Source: Reyranella sp. (GTDB lineage Bacteria; Pseudomonadota; Alphaproteobacteria; Reyranellales; Reyranellaceae). From it: DNA of 53,210 nucleotides. Below the pieces are notes generated by a model, which was not told where the DNA came from, searched no databases, and saw nothing but the letters and a program-made list of their open reading frames with translations. This document shows positions 26,073 to 34,036 of the stretch, in pieces. A program made the translations under genes and the position numbers. Each line of letters opens with the position of its first letter. The first letter of the stretch is position 1. Where the stretch lies: positions 4,548-57,757 of the forward strand of contig JALHMO010000015.1 in the NCBI GenBank assembly GCA_022844015.1, given 5' to 3'.

Positions 26073-26609
26073 ATGGACGATACCGCGGGTCACAACCGGC
26101 CGCTCGTCGCCGTCGTCATGGGCGTTTCCGGCAGCGGCAAGAGCACCATCGCCGGCCGCTTGGCGGCCGAGCTCGGCTGGGAATACCAGGAGGGCGACGC
26201 GCTGCATCCGCCCGAGAATGTCGAGAAGATGAAGGGTGGCACGCCTCTTACCGATGCAGACCGCCTGCCGTGGCTGCGGCGGATCGCGGAGCGAATCGAC
26301 GATTGGCGGGCGCGCGGCCGATCCGGCGTGGTGACCTGCTCGGCGCTGAAACGCAGCTACCGCGACGTCATCGTCGGCGCTTGTCCCGATGTGGTGGTGG
26401 TCTACCTCGAGGGATCACCCGAGCTCATCAAGCAGCGCCTCGCCCAGCGCCGCGGCCATTTCATGCCGCCGGCCCTGCTCGACAGCCAGTTCACCGTCCT
26501 GGAGGAACCGGCCGCCGACGAGAAGGCCATCGTGGCCGACATCGCCGGCACGCCCGAGGAGATCGTGAACGAGATCGTCGCACAGCTGCGGGCGAGGGCG
26601 ACGTCATGA
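26073..26609 (+). CDS. gntK: Gluconokinase
   Basis: A 178-residue kinase phosphorylating D-gluconate to 6-phosphogluconate. It has the P-loop [10 protein letters not shown] (near 20), [17 protein letters not shown] (near 44) and [13 protein letters not shown], then [11 protein letters not shown], all family hallmarks. A GGGGAG site precedes the ATG. It is divergent from fgd with only 38 bases between the two start codons. With Gnd at 14.6 kb it completes gluconate to ribulose-5-phosphate; with Fgd it places sugar-phosphate metabolism beside the F420 genes. Confidence 0.95.
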   Translation: MDDTAGHNRPLVAVVMGVSGSGKSTIAGRLAAELGWEYQEGDALHPPENVEKMKGGTPLTDADRLPWLRRIAERIDDWRARGRSGVVTCSALKRSYRDVIVGACPDVVVVYLEGSPELIKQRLAQRRGHFMPPALLDSQFTVLEEPAADEKAIVADIAGTPEEIVNEIVAQLRARATS

Positions 26610-26658
26610 TCCTGCCCAGCGAAGCTGGGCAGGATGAAGAGGTGAGGGGCGCGATCCT

Positions 26659-26802
26659 CATTCTCCTCCCTGAGCGTAGCTTGGGGAGGTGCCCCCGTAG
26701 TCGGGGGCGGAGGGGTCATGAGCACCACGACTGAGGCTCATGACCCCTCCGTCGCGTATGACGCGACACCTCCCCAGCGATGCGCTGGGGAGGAGAATGA
26801 AA
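26659..26802. repeat. Palindromic intergenic repeat, family B-like
   Basis: Outer arms tctcctccctgagcgtagcttggggaggt and acctccccagcgatgcgctggggaggaga (given in part), with inner arms ggaggggtcatgagc and gctcatgacccctcc. Located between convergent gntK and dinB. It shares the outer and inner words with the elements at 22137-22615 and 49315-49469. Confidence 0.88.
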
Positions 26803-26803
26803 G

Positions 26804-28045
26804 TCACAAATCCCTTTCCGCGAGCTCGCGGAACTCGTCTGGCACCGAGCGCTGCAGGCCGAGCGCGATCGAGCCGTAGCCGATCGCGTCGTGGCCGAAC
26901 CGGTCGCGGATCGCATCCATGGCGCGATCGGCGGCGTGGCGCGCCAGGCCGCGGCGAGTGCCGGGGCGGCGTGCCTCGTTGGCGAGGCCGAGCGGCAGCT
27001 CGAGCTGCAGCAGTGGATCCTTCTCCAGATGCGATACCGAGATCGCCAGCAGCGAGATGTGCTTCTCGCGCGGGTTATCGGCGAGCGCTGTGCCGACCAG
27101 CTCCTCGGCGATCTCGGTGAGGCTCGCCGTCGCCGCCAGGGAGGCATCGAGCGTCGCCGAGCGCGTGACCGCGCGCAGATCGGCGAATCGGACGCGCACG
27201 GTCACGGTACGACCGGCGAGCGACTTGGCGCGCAGCCGCGTGCCGATGCGGTCGGCGAGATGGGCCAGGGTCGGCCGGATGATTTGCGGCTGGGCAGGCT
27301 TGCGCCCGAGCGCCGACTGCGCGCCGGCGGACTGCGACCGGCGATAAGTCTGGATTTCGCGCGGGTCGCGGTTCCACGCCAAGGCCGACAGCTTTTCGCC
27401 CGTCGCCGGCCCGAGCAGACGCGCGAGTGAGCGTCCCGGCATCTGTGCCAGCTGGCCGATCGTCTGGACGCCCCGCGCGGCCAGCCGCGCCTCGGTGACC
27501 GGACCGACGCCCCACATCAGCCCGACCGGCAGGTCGTGCAGGAACGCCAGCTCGCGATCCGGATCGACGGCGACCAGCCCGTCGGGCTTGGCGACCTGCG
27601 AGGCGATCTTGGCGAGGTGCTTGGTGCGCGCCACGCCGATCGAGATCGGCAGGCCGATTTCCGAGCGCACGCGCTGGCGGATTTTCTGCGCAATCTCGGT
27701 CGGCGAGCCGAAGAGGTGCGTGCAGCCCTTCACGTCGGCGAACGCTTCGTCGATCGAGATGCGTTCGACCAGCGGCGTGAAATCGCCCAGCACCTCGATC
27801 GCGGCATCGCCCAGCCGCTGGTAGTCCTTGAAATTGCCCTCGACGAAGATCAGCTCGGGACAAAGCTCGCGCGCCCGCCGCCCCGGCATGGCGCTCTGCA
27901 CGCCGAAGGCCTTGGCCTCGTAGGACGCCGCCAGCACCACACCTCCGCCGACGGCAATCGGCTTGCCGCGCAACGACGGATCGAGCAACTGCTCGACTGA
28001 CGCGTAGAAGGCGTCCAGGTCGGCATGGAGAATGGTGGCTTCCAT
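26804..28045 (-). CDS. dinB: DNA polymerase IV (Y-family translesion polymerase)
   Basis: A 413-residue error-prone polymerase that bypasses DNA lesions. N-terminal palm residues are in HADLDAFYASVE (Asp9), SYEAKAFGVQSAMPG is the fingers signature, and the second metal site is RISIDEAF with Asp99 and Glu100. Helix-hairpin-helix and little-finger regions follow (LAARGVQTIGQLAQMPG, RTVTVRVRFADL). The segment QLELPLG near 340 could be a beta-clamp-binding motif. It is longer than the 350-residue E. coli enzyme, which is usual in alphaproteobacteria. A LexA-type box lies 29-43 bases upstream of the ATG, so SOS induction is likely. It is unrelated in function to its F420 neighbours. Confidence 0.95.
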   Translation of the reverse strand: MEATILHADLDAFYASVEQLLDPSLRGKPIAVGGGVVLAASYEAKAFGVQSAMPGRRARELCPELIFVEGNFKDYQRLGDAAIEVLGDFTPLVERISIDEAFADVKGCTHLFGSPTEIAQKIRQRVRSEIGLPISIGVARTKHLAKIASQVAKPDGLVAVDPDRELAFLHDLPVGLMWGVGPVTEARLAARGVQTIGQLAQMPGRSLARLLGPATGEKLSALAWNRDPREIQTYRRSQSAGAQSALGRKPAQPQIIRPTLAHLADRIGTRLRAKSLAGRTVTVRVRFADLRAVTRSATLDASLAATASLTEIAEELVGTALADNPREKHISLLAISVSHLEKDPLLQLELPLGLANEARRPGTRRGLARHAADRAMDAIRDRFGHDAIGYGSIALGLQRSVPDEFRELAERDL

Positions 28046-28073
28046 GGCTCTCCAGTCGTGCCGTTATTGAGTA

Positions 28074-28088
28074 GAACAAAAATAGAAC
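28074..28088 (-). promoter_or_regulatory. LexA (SOS) box upstream of dinB
   Basis: GAAC at 28074-28077 and GAAC at 28085-28088 are separated by exactly 7 bases, which on the minus strand reads GTTC-N7-GTTC. This direct repeat is the established LexA site of alphaproteobacteria. It lies in an A-rich patch just upstream of the dinB start. Confidence 0.82.
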
Positions 28089-28156
28089 ATAAATGTCAAG
28101 TCAGTGCCCCGAGAGATCGAGAGGCCGTCCTGGAAAGGCCGATGCGACAGCAACGA

Positions 28157-28268
28157 CCTCATCGTGAGGAGCGCCCGTAGGGCGCGTCTCGAAGGATGGG
28201 CATCAAAGAATGCCCTCTATTGCCCATCCTTCGAGACGCCGCGCTCGGCGCGGCTCCTCAGGATGAGG
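28157..28268. repeat. Palindromic intergenic repeat, family A copy 3
   Basis: Outer arms cctcatcgtgaggagc and gctcctcaggatgagg, inner arms cgtctcgaaggatgggca and tgcccatccttcgagacg. It occupies the middle of the 412-base gap between dinB and the hydrolase/LLM operon. The inner stem is nearly perfect. Confidence 0.9.
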
Positions 28269-28303
28269 TGGGTGTTTGGCCGGGCCGGCCAAGCCACCGT
28301 GCA

Positions 28304-28333
28304 AGTATTACGAGTATAATAGTAATAAGAGTC
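28304..28333 (+). promoter_or_regulatory. AT-rich patch with TATAAT, candidate promoter
   Basis: A 30-base AT-rich stretch in otherwise G+C-rich DNA contains a perfect TATAAT at 28315-28320, followed by agtaataag. No good -35 hexamer sits 16-18 bases upstream. It is 138 bases before the start of the alpha/beta-hydrolase gene and is the best promoter candidate in this gap; the downstream 120 bases show nothing else. Confidence 0.3.
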
Positions 28334-28457
28334 TCGCACTTTTCCTCTGCGTCCTGATTCGGTTGCAGCATCTTCGCCAGTCGAAAGCGACACTCGTCGC
28401 TGGTTTGACTCGGGGCGGCGCGGTTGCAACCATCGTGCAGATCGGGAGGGAGCGCGT

Positions 28458-29243
28458 ATGGCTGGCGTAAGTTGGACCGACACCACCATGGAGGCGGCCG
28501 GGATAAAGCTCCACGTGTCGCGCGCCGGGAAGGGGCGTCCCGTCCTGGTGCTGCATCACGAGACCGGTACGCTCGATCGTCTGCCCTTCTATGATGCCCT
28601 GGCGGCGAAGTTCGATGTGCTGGTGCCGCATCATCCCGGCTACAGCCGATCGCAGCGGCCCGAGTGGATGCGCCATCCGCGCGACATCGCGGTGATCTAT
28701 CGCGGGCTGCTGAGCGAGCTGAAGCTCTCCAACGCCGTCCTCGTCGGCCTGGGCTTCGGCGGCTGGATCGCGGCCGAGATGGCCAGCATGGCGCCGGCCG
28801 ATCTTTCGCGCCTGGTGCTGGTCGGTGCGATGGGCATCAAGCCGCCGCAGGGAGACATCCTCGATCTTGCCATCACCGGCTATGTCGATTACGCCCGCGC
28901 CGGCTTCCACGACCAGAAGGCGTTCGATCGCGTCTACGGTGCCGAGCCTTCGGTCGACCAGCTCGAGATGTGGGACATCTGCCGCGAGATGAGCTTCCGC
29001 ATCGCCTGGAAGCCCTACATGTACAGCCAGACCCTGCCGCATCTCCTGGGGGCGGTGCGCGCGCCGTCCCTGGTGGTGTGGGGCGACCACGACGCTGTCG
29101 TGCCGCAGAGCGCCGGCAAGCGCTACGTCGAGGCCTTGCCCAACGCCAGGATGGAAATCGTCAAGAATAGCGGGCACTGCGTCGACATGGAGCAGCCCGA
29201 GACCCTCGCCAAGCTGATCGTCGATTTCATCGGTCGGGAGTAG
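28458..29243 (+). CDS. Alpha/beta-hydrolase-fold protein lacking the nucleophile serine
   Basis: A 261-residue protein with the single-domain alpha/beta-hydrolase layout: VLVLHHETG oxyanion loop near 29-37, nucleophile-elbow region VLVGLGFGGWIAAEMA (94-109), WGDHDAVVP with Asp210/Asp212, and NSGHCVDMEQP with His240. At the elbow the family pattern G-x-S-x-G reads G97-L-G99-F-G101, so the catalytic serine is replaced by glycine while acid and histidine remain. It may be a non-hydrolytic lyase-like or binding member, or inactive. A GGGAGGGAG ribosome site precedes the ATG. The next LLM gene starts 5 bases after its stop, so the three genes form one operon. Confidence 0.87.
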   Translation: MAGVSWTDTTMEAAGIKLHVSRAGKGRPVLVLHHETGTLDRLPFYDALAAKFDVLVPHHPGYSRSQRPEWMRHPRDIAVIYRGLLSELKLSNAVLVGLGFGGWIAAEMASMAPADLSRLVLVGAMGIKPPQGDILDLAITGYVDYARAGFHDQKAFDRVYGAEPSVDQLEMWDICREMSFRIAWKPYMYSQTLPHLLGAVRAPSLVVWGDHDAVVPQSAGKRYVEALPNARMEIVKNSGHCVDMEQPETLAKLIVDFIGRE

Positions 29244-29248
29244 ATGCC

Positions 29249-30496
29249 ATGCACCTGATGTATTTCACTGAGCAACCGATGTCGGCCTATTCGGAGCAGG
29301 CCGGCCGCGATTTCGGCGCCACCGCGCTGATGTTCCCCAACACCAACTTCGATCCGGTGGCGGGCTCGCGGCTCTACAACGAGTATATCGAGCAGTACAT
29401 GCTGGCCGAGGAGGTCGGCATCGACGGCATCATGCTGAACGAGCACCACAACGCGCCGTTCTGCATGCAGGCCAAGGCCAACATCTTCGCCGCCATCCTG
29501 GCCGGCATGACCAAGAAGGCGAAGATCGTCATGCTCGGCAATCCGTTGCCGCTGGCCGAGAACCCGGTGCGCCTGGCCGAAGAGCTGGCGATGATCGACA
29601 TGATCTCCAAGGGCCGTCTGGTCTCGGGCTTCGTGCGCGGCGGCGGCCAGGAGCAGCTCGCGACCGGCGTCAATCCCGCCTTCAACCGCGAGCGCTTCGA
29701 GGAAGCGCACGACCTGGTCGTCAAGGCGTGGACCCAGCCGGGCCCGTTCCGCTACGAGGGCACGCACTACCAGCATCGCGTGGTCAACCCGTGGGCCGTG
29801 CCGCTGCAGAAGCCCTATCCGCGCGTCTGGATCCCGGGCGTGATCAGCAAGGAGACGATCGTGTGGGCGGCGCAGCAGCGCTATCCCTACATCGCGCTCA
29901 ACACCTCGATCGAGCAGACCAAGAAGATCTGGGAGCTTTACGACAGCGTCGCGGCAGGGGTCGGCTATGTCGGCGGGCCGGAGAATCGCGGCTACCTGAT
30001 CCAGGTCCACATCTCCGACAACGAGGAGAAGGCGATCGAGAACGCCAGGCAGTTCCGCTGGATGCAGGGCGAGTTCACCGGCCTCGCCCATCCGGTGTGG
30101 AGCACGCCGTCGGGCTACGGCTCGCCCACCAACCGGCGCGCCTTCGTCGAGTTCGCCGCCGGCCGGGCAATCAACCCGCGCGGCAACACGAGCTTCGAGC
30201 AGCAGATGGCCGACCTGCGCATCATCGCCGGCACGCCCAAGACGGTGGTGGCCAAGCTGAAGCGCATCCTCGAGGAGACGCGTCCGGGCATCCTGGCGCT
30301 GTGGGGCAACGACGGCCGCGTCAGCCAGGCTGACTCGCTCACCTGCATCAAGCTGATGGGCACCGAGGTCTTCCCGGCAATCCGCGAGATCGCCAAGAGC
30401 CTCGACCTCAAGAGCCCGTTCGAGGCCAACGCCCCGGTCCATCTCAAGTACTCGACCGACCTCGCGCCCGCCCGCGCCGCCGCGGCGGCCGAGTAG
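29249..30496 (+). CDS. Luciferase-like monooxygenase/oxidoreductase (LLM-8, long form)
   Basis: A 415-residue luciferase-like protein. The segments MLAEEVGIDGIMLNEHHNAP, PLPLAENPVRLAEELAMID and SKGRLVSGFVRGGGQEQL resemble the long bacterial-luciferase branch (alkanal or limonene-type monooxygenases) more than the short F420 reductases. Family members use reduced FMN and oxygen; F420 use is less likely for this one. It is in an operon with the serine-less hydrolase-fold gene (5-base gap) and LLM-9 (3-base gap). It shares the NEHH/AEHHF signature and length class with LLM-10 at 49478. Substrate unknown. Confidence 0.86.
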   Translation: MHLMYFTEQPMSAYSEQAGRDFGATALMFPNTNFDPVAGSRLYNEYIEQYMLAEEVGIDGIMLNEHHNAPFCMQAKANIFAAILAGMTKKAKIVMLGNPLPLAENPVRLAEELAMIDMISKGRLVSGFVRGGGQEQLATGVNPAFNRERFEEAHDLVVKAWTQPGPFRYEGTHYQHRVVNPWAVPLQKPYPRVWIPGVISKETIVWAAQQRYPYIALNTSIEQTKKIWELYDSVAAGVGYVGGPENRGYLIQVHISDNEEKAIENARQFRWMQGEFTGLAHPVWSTPSGYGSPTNRRAFVEFAAGRAINPRGNTSFEQQMADLRIIAGTPKTVVAKLKRILEETRPGILALWGNDGRVSQADSLTCIKLMGTEVFPAIREIAKSLDLKSPFEANAPVHLKYSTDLAPARAAAAAE

Positions 30497-30499
30497 GCG

Positions 30500-31402
30500 A
30501 TGACGATCCAGTTCGGCGCGTCGCTGCCGGTCGGCGACATCGGCACCGGCCCGGCCGTCCTGCGCGACTATGCGCAGGCGGCCGAAGGGCTGGGCTACGA
30601 CTACCTCGTCGCGCCCGACCACGTGCTGGGCGGCAATCCCGACGTCGATTACGGCGGCCGCCGCGTCGGCACGACGGCGACGGCCTATCACGACCCGTTC
30701 GTGCTGTTCGCCTTCCTGGCCGGCGTCACCAGGCGGGTGGGCTTCGCCGCCGGCGTGCTGATCCTGGCGCAGCGTCAGGCCGCACTGGTCGCCAAGCAGG
30801 CGGCCTGCCTGGACGAGCTGAGCGAGGGCCGCTTCCGCCTCGGCATCGGCGTCGGCTGGAACGAGATCGAGTTCCAGGGCCTCGGCGTGGACTTTCGCAT
30901 CCGCGGCAAGCTCTCCGAGGAGCAGGTGCGCTTCATGCAGGCGCTGTGGGCCCAACCGAGCGTGAAGTTCGAAGGCCAGTTCCACCGTCTCGACGACGGC
31001 GGCATCAACCCGCGGCCGAAATCGGGCCGCGTGCCGATCTGGTTCGGCGGCCATGCCGAGGCGACGTTCCGGCGCACCGCGAAATATGGCGACGGCTTCA
31101 TGCCGCTCGCCTATCCGGCGGGCGACAAGGCGCTCGCGGCCTTCGACAAGCTGCGCGGCTTGATCCGCGAGGCCGGCCGCGATCCGGCCTCGGTCGGGCT
31201 CGAGGTCTGGGTGTCGCCGGGCATCGGCGGCCCCGACGACTGGCGGCGCGAGTTCGCCTTCTGGAAGAAGGCCGGAGTGACGCATGTCAATGCGCACACC
31301 ACTTACGTCAGCGCCCACCACAAGCGGATCGCCGGCAAGACCTACGCCGAGCATCTCGACGCGATCACCCGCTATCGTGCGGCGGTGGCCGATCTCCTGT
31401 AG
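30500..31402 (+). CDS. LLM-class F420-dependent oxidoreductase (LLM-9, TIGR03619-like)
   Basis: A 300-residue luciferase-like enzyme starting MTIQFGASLPVGDIG. It has VAPDHVLGGNPD near 38, GVLILAQRQAALVAKQAACLD, EGRFRLGIGVGWNEIEF and PIWFGGHAEATFRRTAKYGD, typical of the TIGR03619 group. The start lies 3 bases after the LLM-8 stop. An operon containing both a long (FMN-type) and a short (F420-type) LLM enzyme together with a hydrolase-fold protein suggests a multistep conversion of one substrate, but its nature is unknown. Confidence 0.87.
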   Translation: MTIQFGASLPVGDIGTGPAVLRDYAQAAEGLGYDYLVAPDHVLGGNPDVDYGGRRVGTTATAYHDPFVLFAFLAGVTRRVGFAAGVLILAQRQAALVAKQAACLDELSEGRFRLGIGVGWNEIEFQGLGVDFRIRGKLSEEQVRFMQALWAQPSVKFEGQFHRLDDGGINPRPKSGRVPIWFGGHAEATFRRTAKYGDGFMPLAYPAGDKALAAFDKLRGLIREAGRDPASVGLEVWVSPGIGGPDDWRREFAFWKKAGVTHVNAHTTYVSAHHKRIAGKTYAEHLDAITRYRAAVADLL

Positions 31403-31539
31403 GTCACGGCCGGGAACGTCGATTTTCGGACTGACAGCAGCGAGTCGGGTATAGTTGCGCCGCGGGCCGATCGGGCCCGCGCCTTCCTGCCGGGTCGACG
31501 CAGGTGAGGTTCGCCTCGAGCCCCGCATTCGAGTTGACG

Positions 31540-31881
31540 ATGTCCGACGCTCCCTCGCTCTTCCGCTCCCTGACCCTGATCGACCAGGCGGCGTTGCAGG
31601 CAATCCTGGACCCACAAGACGGCAAGCGCCTCGACACCTTGTGCGGCCTGATTGCCGAGCACAAACCCGTCGTTGCCGCCGATCATCGCCTGGGCGATCT
31701 GGATACATGGCGCCACAAGCTTCTGGGCATCTTCGGCGAGATAGTGGCCGCCACGGAAAGTGCTCGGCGCGGGCCCGAAGCGCAGCGGGCGAGATTGATC
31801 GTCAGCTACCTGCGCACCATGCGCAGCTTCATCGCCAAGCTGCTGCCGGCCCTTCCGGCCGACAAGCCGCTACAGTCGTAG
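31540..31881 (+). CDS. Small protein of unknown function
   Basis: A 113-residue, mostly helical, soluble protein starting MSDAPSLFRSLTLID. It has no cysteine-rich, DNA-binding or membrane signature that I recognise. An alternative GTG at 31504 would add 12 residues; neither start has a clear ribosome site. Its last 12 bases overlap the tail of the convergent glycosyltransferase gene. Possible roles, such as a regulatory partner of the neighbouring glycosyltransferases, are guesses. Coding potential is supported by its codon-position G+C pattern and by the lack of a better frame. Confidence 0.5.
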   Translation: MSDAPSLFRSLTLIDQAALQAILDPQDGKRLDTLCGLIAEHKPVVAADHRLGDLDTWRHKLLGIFGEIVAATESARRGPEAQRARLIVSYLRTMRSFIAKLLPALPADKPLQS

Positions 31882-33108
31882 CCTCGACAGACGTCGCACG
31901 ACCCCTGCCATGCCGTGCGGCCGTTGTGACCGAATGTCGGTGACGATGGCCTCCAACAGCGACGCAAGACCGTCCGTTTGGCGATCGGCGACGGCCGCGG
32001 CGCAGCGCGTGAGATCGTCCAGCCGCTCCAGCGCCGTCAGCACGGCGGCGGTGATTCCCGGGGCTCCGTACTCCGTGATGGCGATGCCCCAGCCTTGCTC
32101 GAACGCCGGCGCGGCAAAGGCACAGGCGCCCGTGGCGACGACAGGCAGCCCGATCTTGCGCGCATCGCTGAACACGCCCGAGCCTCGGGTTCGGTAGACG
32201 GCGGGATCGTAAGGCAGCAGAAGCAGGTCGGCCTGGTCGAGCAGGGTCGCGTAGTCCCGATCGGAGAGCACATCGTGGCGAACGGCGACCCGCTCGCCGA
32301 GCGCGGACAGGCGGTCGAAGACCGGCTGGTCGCCTTCCGCATCCGACCCCTCGATGATGCCGTGAATCATGAAGCGCGCGGTGCGATGTCGGCGCAGAAC
32401 CTGCTCGACGGCCTCCGGCAACAGCCGGTAGCCCTTCGGCCGATTGGCAAAGCCGATGCACAGCACGGTGGGCGGCCGATCGGGTGCCACGTGTCGCGCG
32501 CTACGCCGTGGCATCAGCAGGCCAGGCCCCGGCATGATGCCGACCTCGAGGCCGATCAGCGGCCGATAGAACTCCGCCATCTGCCGCGTTTCGCTGTAGA
32601 CATGCAGGTAGCCGGCGTCGCCGAGGCTCGTCGTCAGCGCCGCGAAGGCGTCGCGGCATTCGGCCGCCAGCCCGACGGCGCGGGGATCCTCGGTCGACAG
32701 CAGGTAGTGCGGCCCATAGAGCAGCCACAAGAGCACGTGGGGCGGGGATCTGAACCGCGTGCGCCGGAAGGCGCTGGCGATCGATGCGGCGAGCACCTGG
32801 TCGCAGCAGGGCAGGACGAGCAGGTCGGCGTTGCGGCCGTGCCGGGCCAGGGACTGCGCGAGATTGCGGCCCGCTTCCTCGACCGAGTCGGCAAACTCCC
32901 GGGGCGATTCATAGGATCGGCCGTAGACCGACCTGGTGAAGGTGGGTGTGCAGGCGAGGTCGCGCACGACCTCGGCATCGGCGTACGCCGATCCAAGGCA
33001 GGGTGCCGCGAGCCCGAGCTTCGCCAGCTCGCGCTGCAGCCGCACGACGGCGTTGTAGTGGTGCCCTCCCCTGGAATGCACGCCGGGATCGACGATCAGG
33101 ACTTTCAC
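31870..33108 (-). CDS. Glycosyltransferase, GT4-like (GT-B fold)
   Basis: A 412-residue protein beginning MKVLIVDPGVHSRGGHHYN, a Rossmann-type N-terminus with the glycine-rich acceptor loop common in GT4 enzymes. The second half has PTVLCIGFANRPKGYRLLPE, LLLLPYDPAVYRTRGSGVFS and GLPVVATG, which matches the donor-binding domain with a conserved Y-x-x-R-x-S-G region. It starts at GTG 33108 with GAGGG upstream. It is the last of three minus-strand glycosyltransferase genes and probably adds a sugar to a cell-surface glycan. Donor sugar unknown. Confidence 0.78.
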   Translation of the reverse strand: MKVLIVDPGVHSRGGHHYNAVVRLQRELAKLGLAAPCLGSAYADAEVVRDLACTPTFTRSVYGRSYESPREFADSVEEAGRNLAQSLARHGRNADLLVLPCCDQVLAASIASAFRRTRFRSPPHVLLWLLYGPHYLLSTEDPRAVGLAAECRDAFAALTTSLGDAGYLHVYSETRQMAEFYRPLIGLEVGIMPGPGLLMPRRSARHVAPDRPPTVLCIGFANRPKGYRLLPEAVEQVLRRHRTARFMIHGIIEGSDAEGDQPVFDRLSALGERVAVRHDVLSDRDYATLLDQADLLLLPYDPAVYRTRGSGVFSDARKIGLPVVATGACAFAAPAFEQGWGIAITEYGAPGITAAVLTALERLDDLTRCAAAVADRQTDGLASLLEAIVTDIRSQRPHGMAGVVRRLSRLRL

Positions 33109-33132
33109 GGCAGGACCCTCATGGCGGGATCC

Positions 33133-34023
33133 TCATGGCGCGCCGAGGAGAATGCGCCATGGCGGTCGCCGGAACTCGGCGACGCGGCGGCCCATCATCA
33201 CCATGCGCCACGGCAGCTTGAATTCCTCGGGCCGGTAGAGATGCTGGCGCGGCGCGTGCACCTGCAGTGCCGGGAAGATGTGCAGCAGTCCGCCTGCCCG
33301 GCCGATCGCCGTATTGAAGCCGACATGCTCGGACACCTCGCGGCCCTGCGCGTCGATCCCGCCATAGCGCGCGCCCAGCGCGGCCGACAGGCGATAGAGG
33401 CCGAGGCCGCCGAACGCCGAGCGCACCTCTATCGGCGGCGTTCTCGCGGGAATCTCGATCTGGCGGGAGAACACCTCGCGGAACTTAGCCGCCTCGAACG
33501 AGACGCCATCGGGTCTCCCCCAGATCGAATGCCAGACGTCGTGCGGGCACCAGCGATCGTGCCGTAGCGCCCAGACGTCGTAGTAGCGCGGCCGGGCATT
33601 GGCGAACACGCCGGCGCGCGACGGGTCGGCATCCAGCCAGCGCGCCGCCTGGATGAAGCCGTCGGCCGCGACGGGCGCACCCAGGACGTCATCGAGATCG
33701 GCGATCACGAGATGATCGTGGTCCTGCCAGCCGAGACGGCGGATCTCGTCGAGCCCGGCGTTGCGGACATGGGCCAGCCGCTCGGTCCGCCGGGCCAGGC
33801 GGGATGCCAGCACGCCCAGGTCGAGCACCCGTCCGCGGCGTCCATCGGCCAGCCATCGCTGCAGGATCGCCGCCGTATCGTCGGTGCAATCGCTGACGAG
33901 AAAGAGGAACGACGCCTCGGCGTAGCCCGCCGCGAAGCGATCGAGATTCTTCAGGACGTCGGGCAGATGGGCGGCGCAATCCCGGGCGGCGCCGAGGAAG
34001 ACGGCGCGCCGTCGTTCTAGCAT
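33133..34023 (-). CDS. Putative glycosyltransferase (GT-A-like, CAP59/GT69-like)
   Basis: A 296-residue protein. An N-terminal FLGAARDCAAHLP, SFLFLVSDCTDDTAAIL and LVIADLDDVLG (near 104-114) give a GT-A-like layout with an acidic DLDD metal-site candidate. The segment YYDVWALRHDRWCPHDVWH (near 146) resembles CAP59-type mannosyltransferases. No transmembrane helix is clear. It lies 13 bases after the GT2 gene and 24 bases before the GT4-like gene in one unit. The family assignment is tentative; the glycosyltransferase call leans partly on its neighbours. Confidence 0.65.
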   Translation of the reverse strand: MLERRRAVFLGAARDCAAHLPDVLKNLDRFAAGYAEASFLFLVSDCTDDTAAILQRWLADGRRGRVLDLGVLASRLARRTERLAHVRNAGLDEIRRLGWQDHDHLVIADLDDVLGAPVAADGFIQAARWLDADPSRAGVFANARPRYYDVWALRHDRWCPHDVWHSIWGRPDGVSFEAAKFREVFSRQIEIPARTPPIEVRSAFGGLGLYRLSAALGARYGGIDAQGREVSEHVGFNTAIGRAGGLLHIFPALQVHAPRQHLYRPEEFKLPWRMVMMGRRVAEFRRPPWRILLGAP

Positions 34024-34036
34024 GGCCCCCGGTCGT

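Noticed and set aside
29123..31708. 861-codon minus-strand open frame opposite the LLM-8/LLM-9 operon
   Set aside because: It is an antisense shadow of two clear luciferase-like genes and has no domain or ribosome site of its own.
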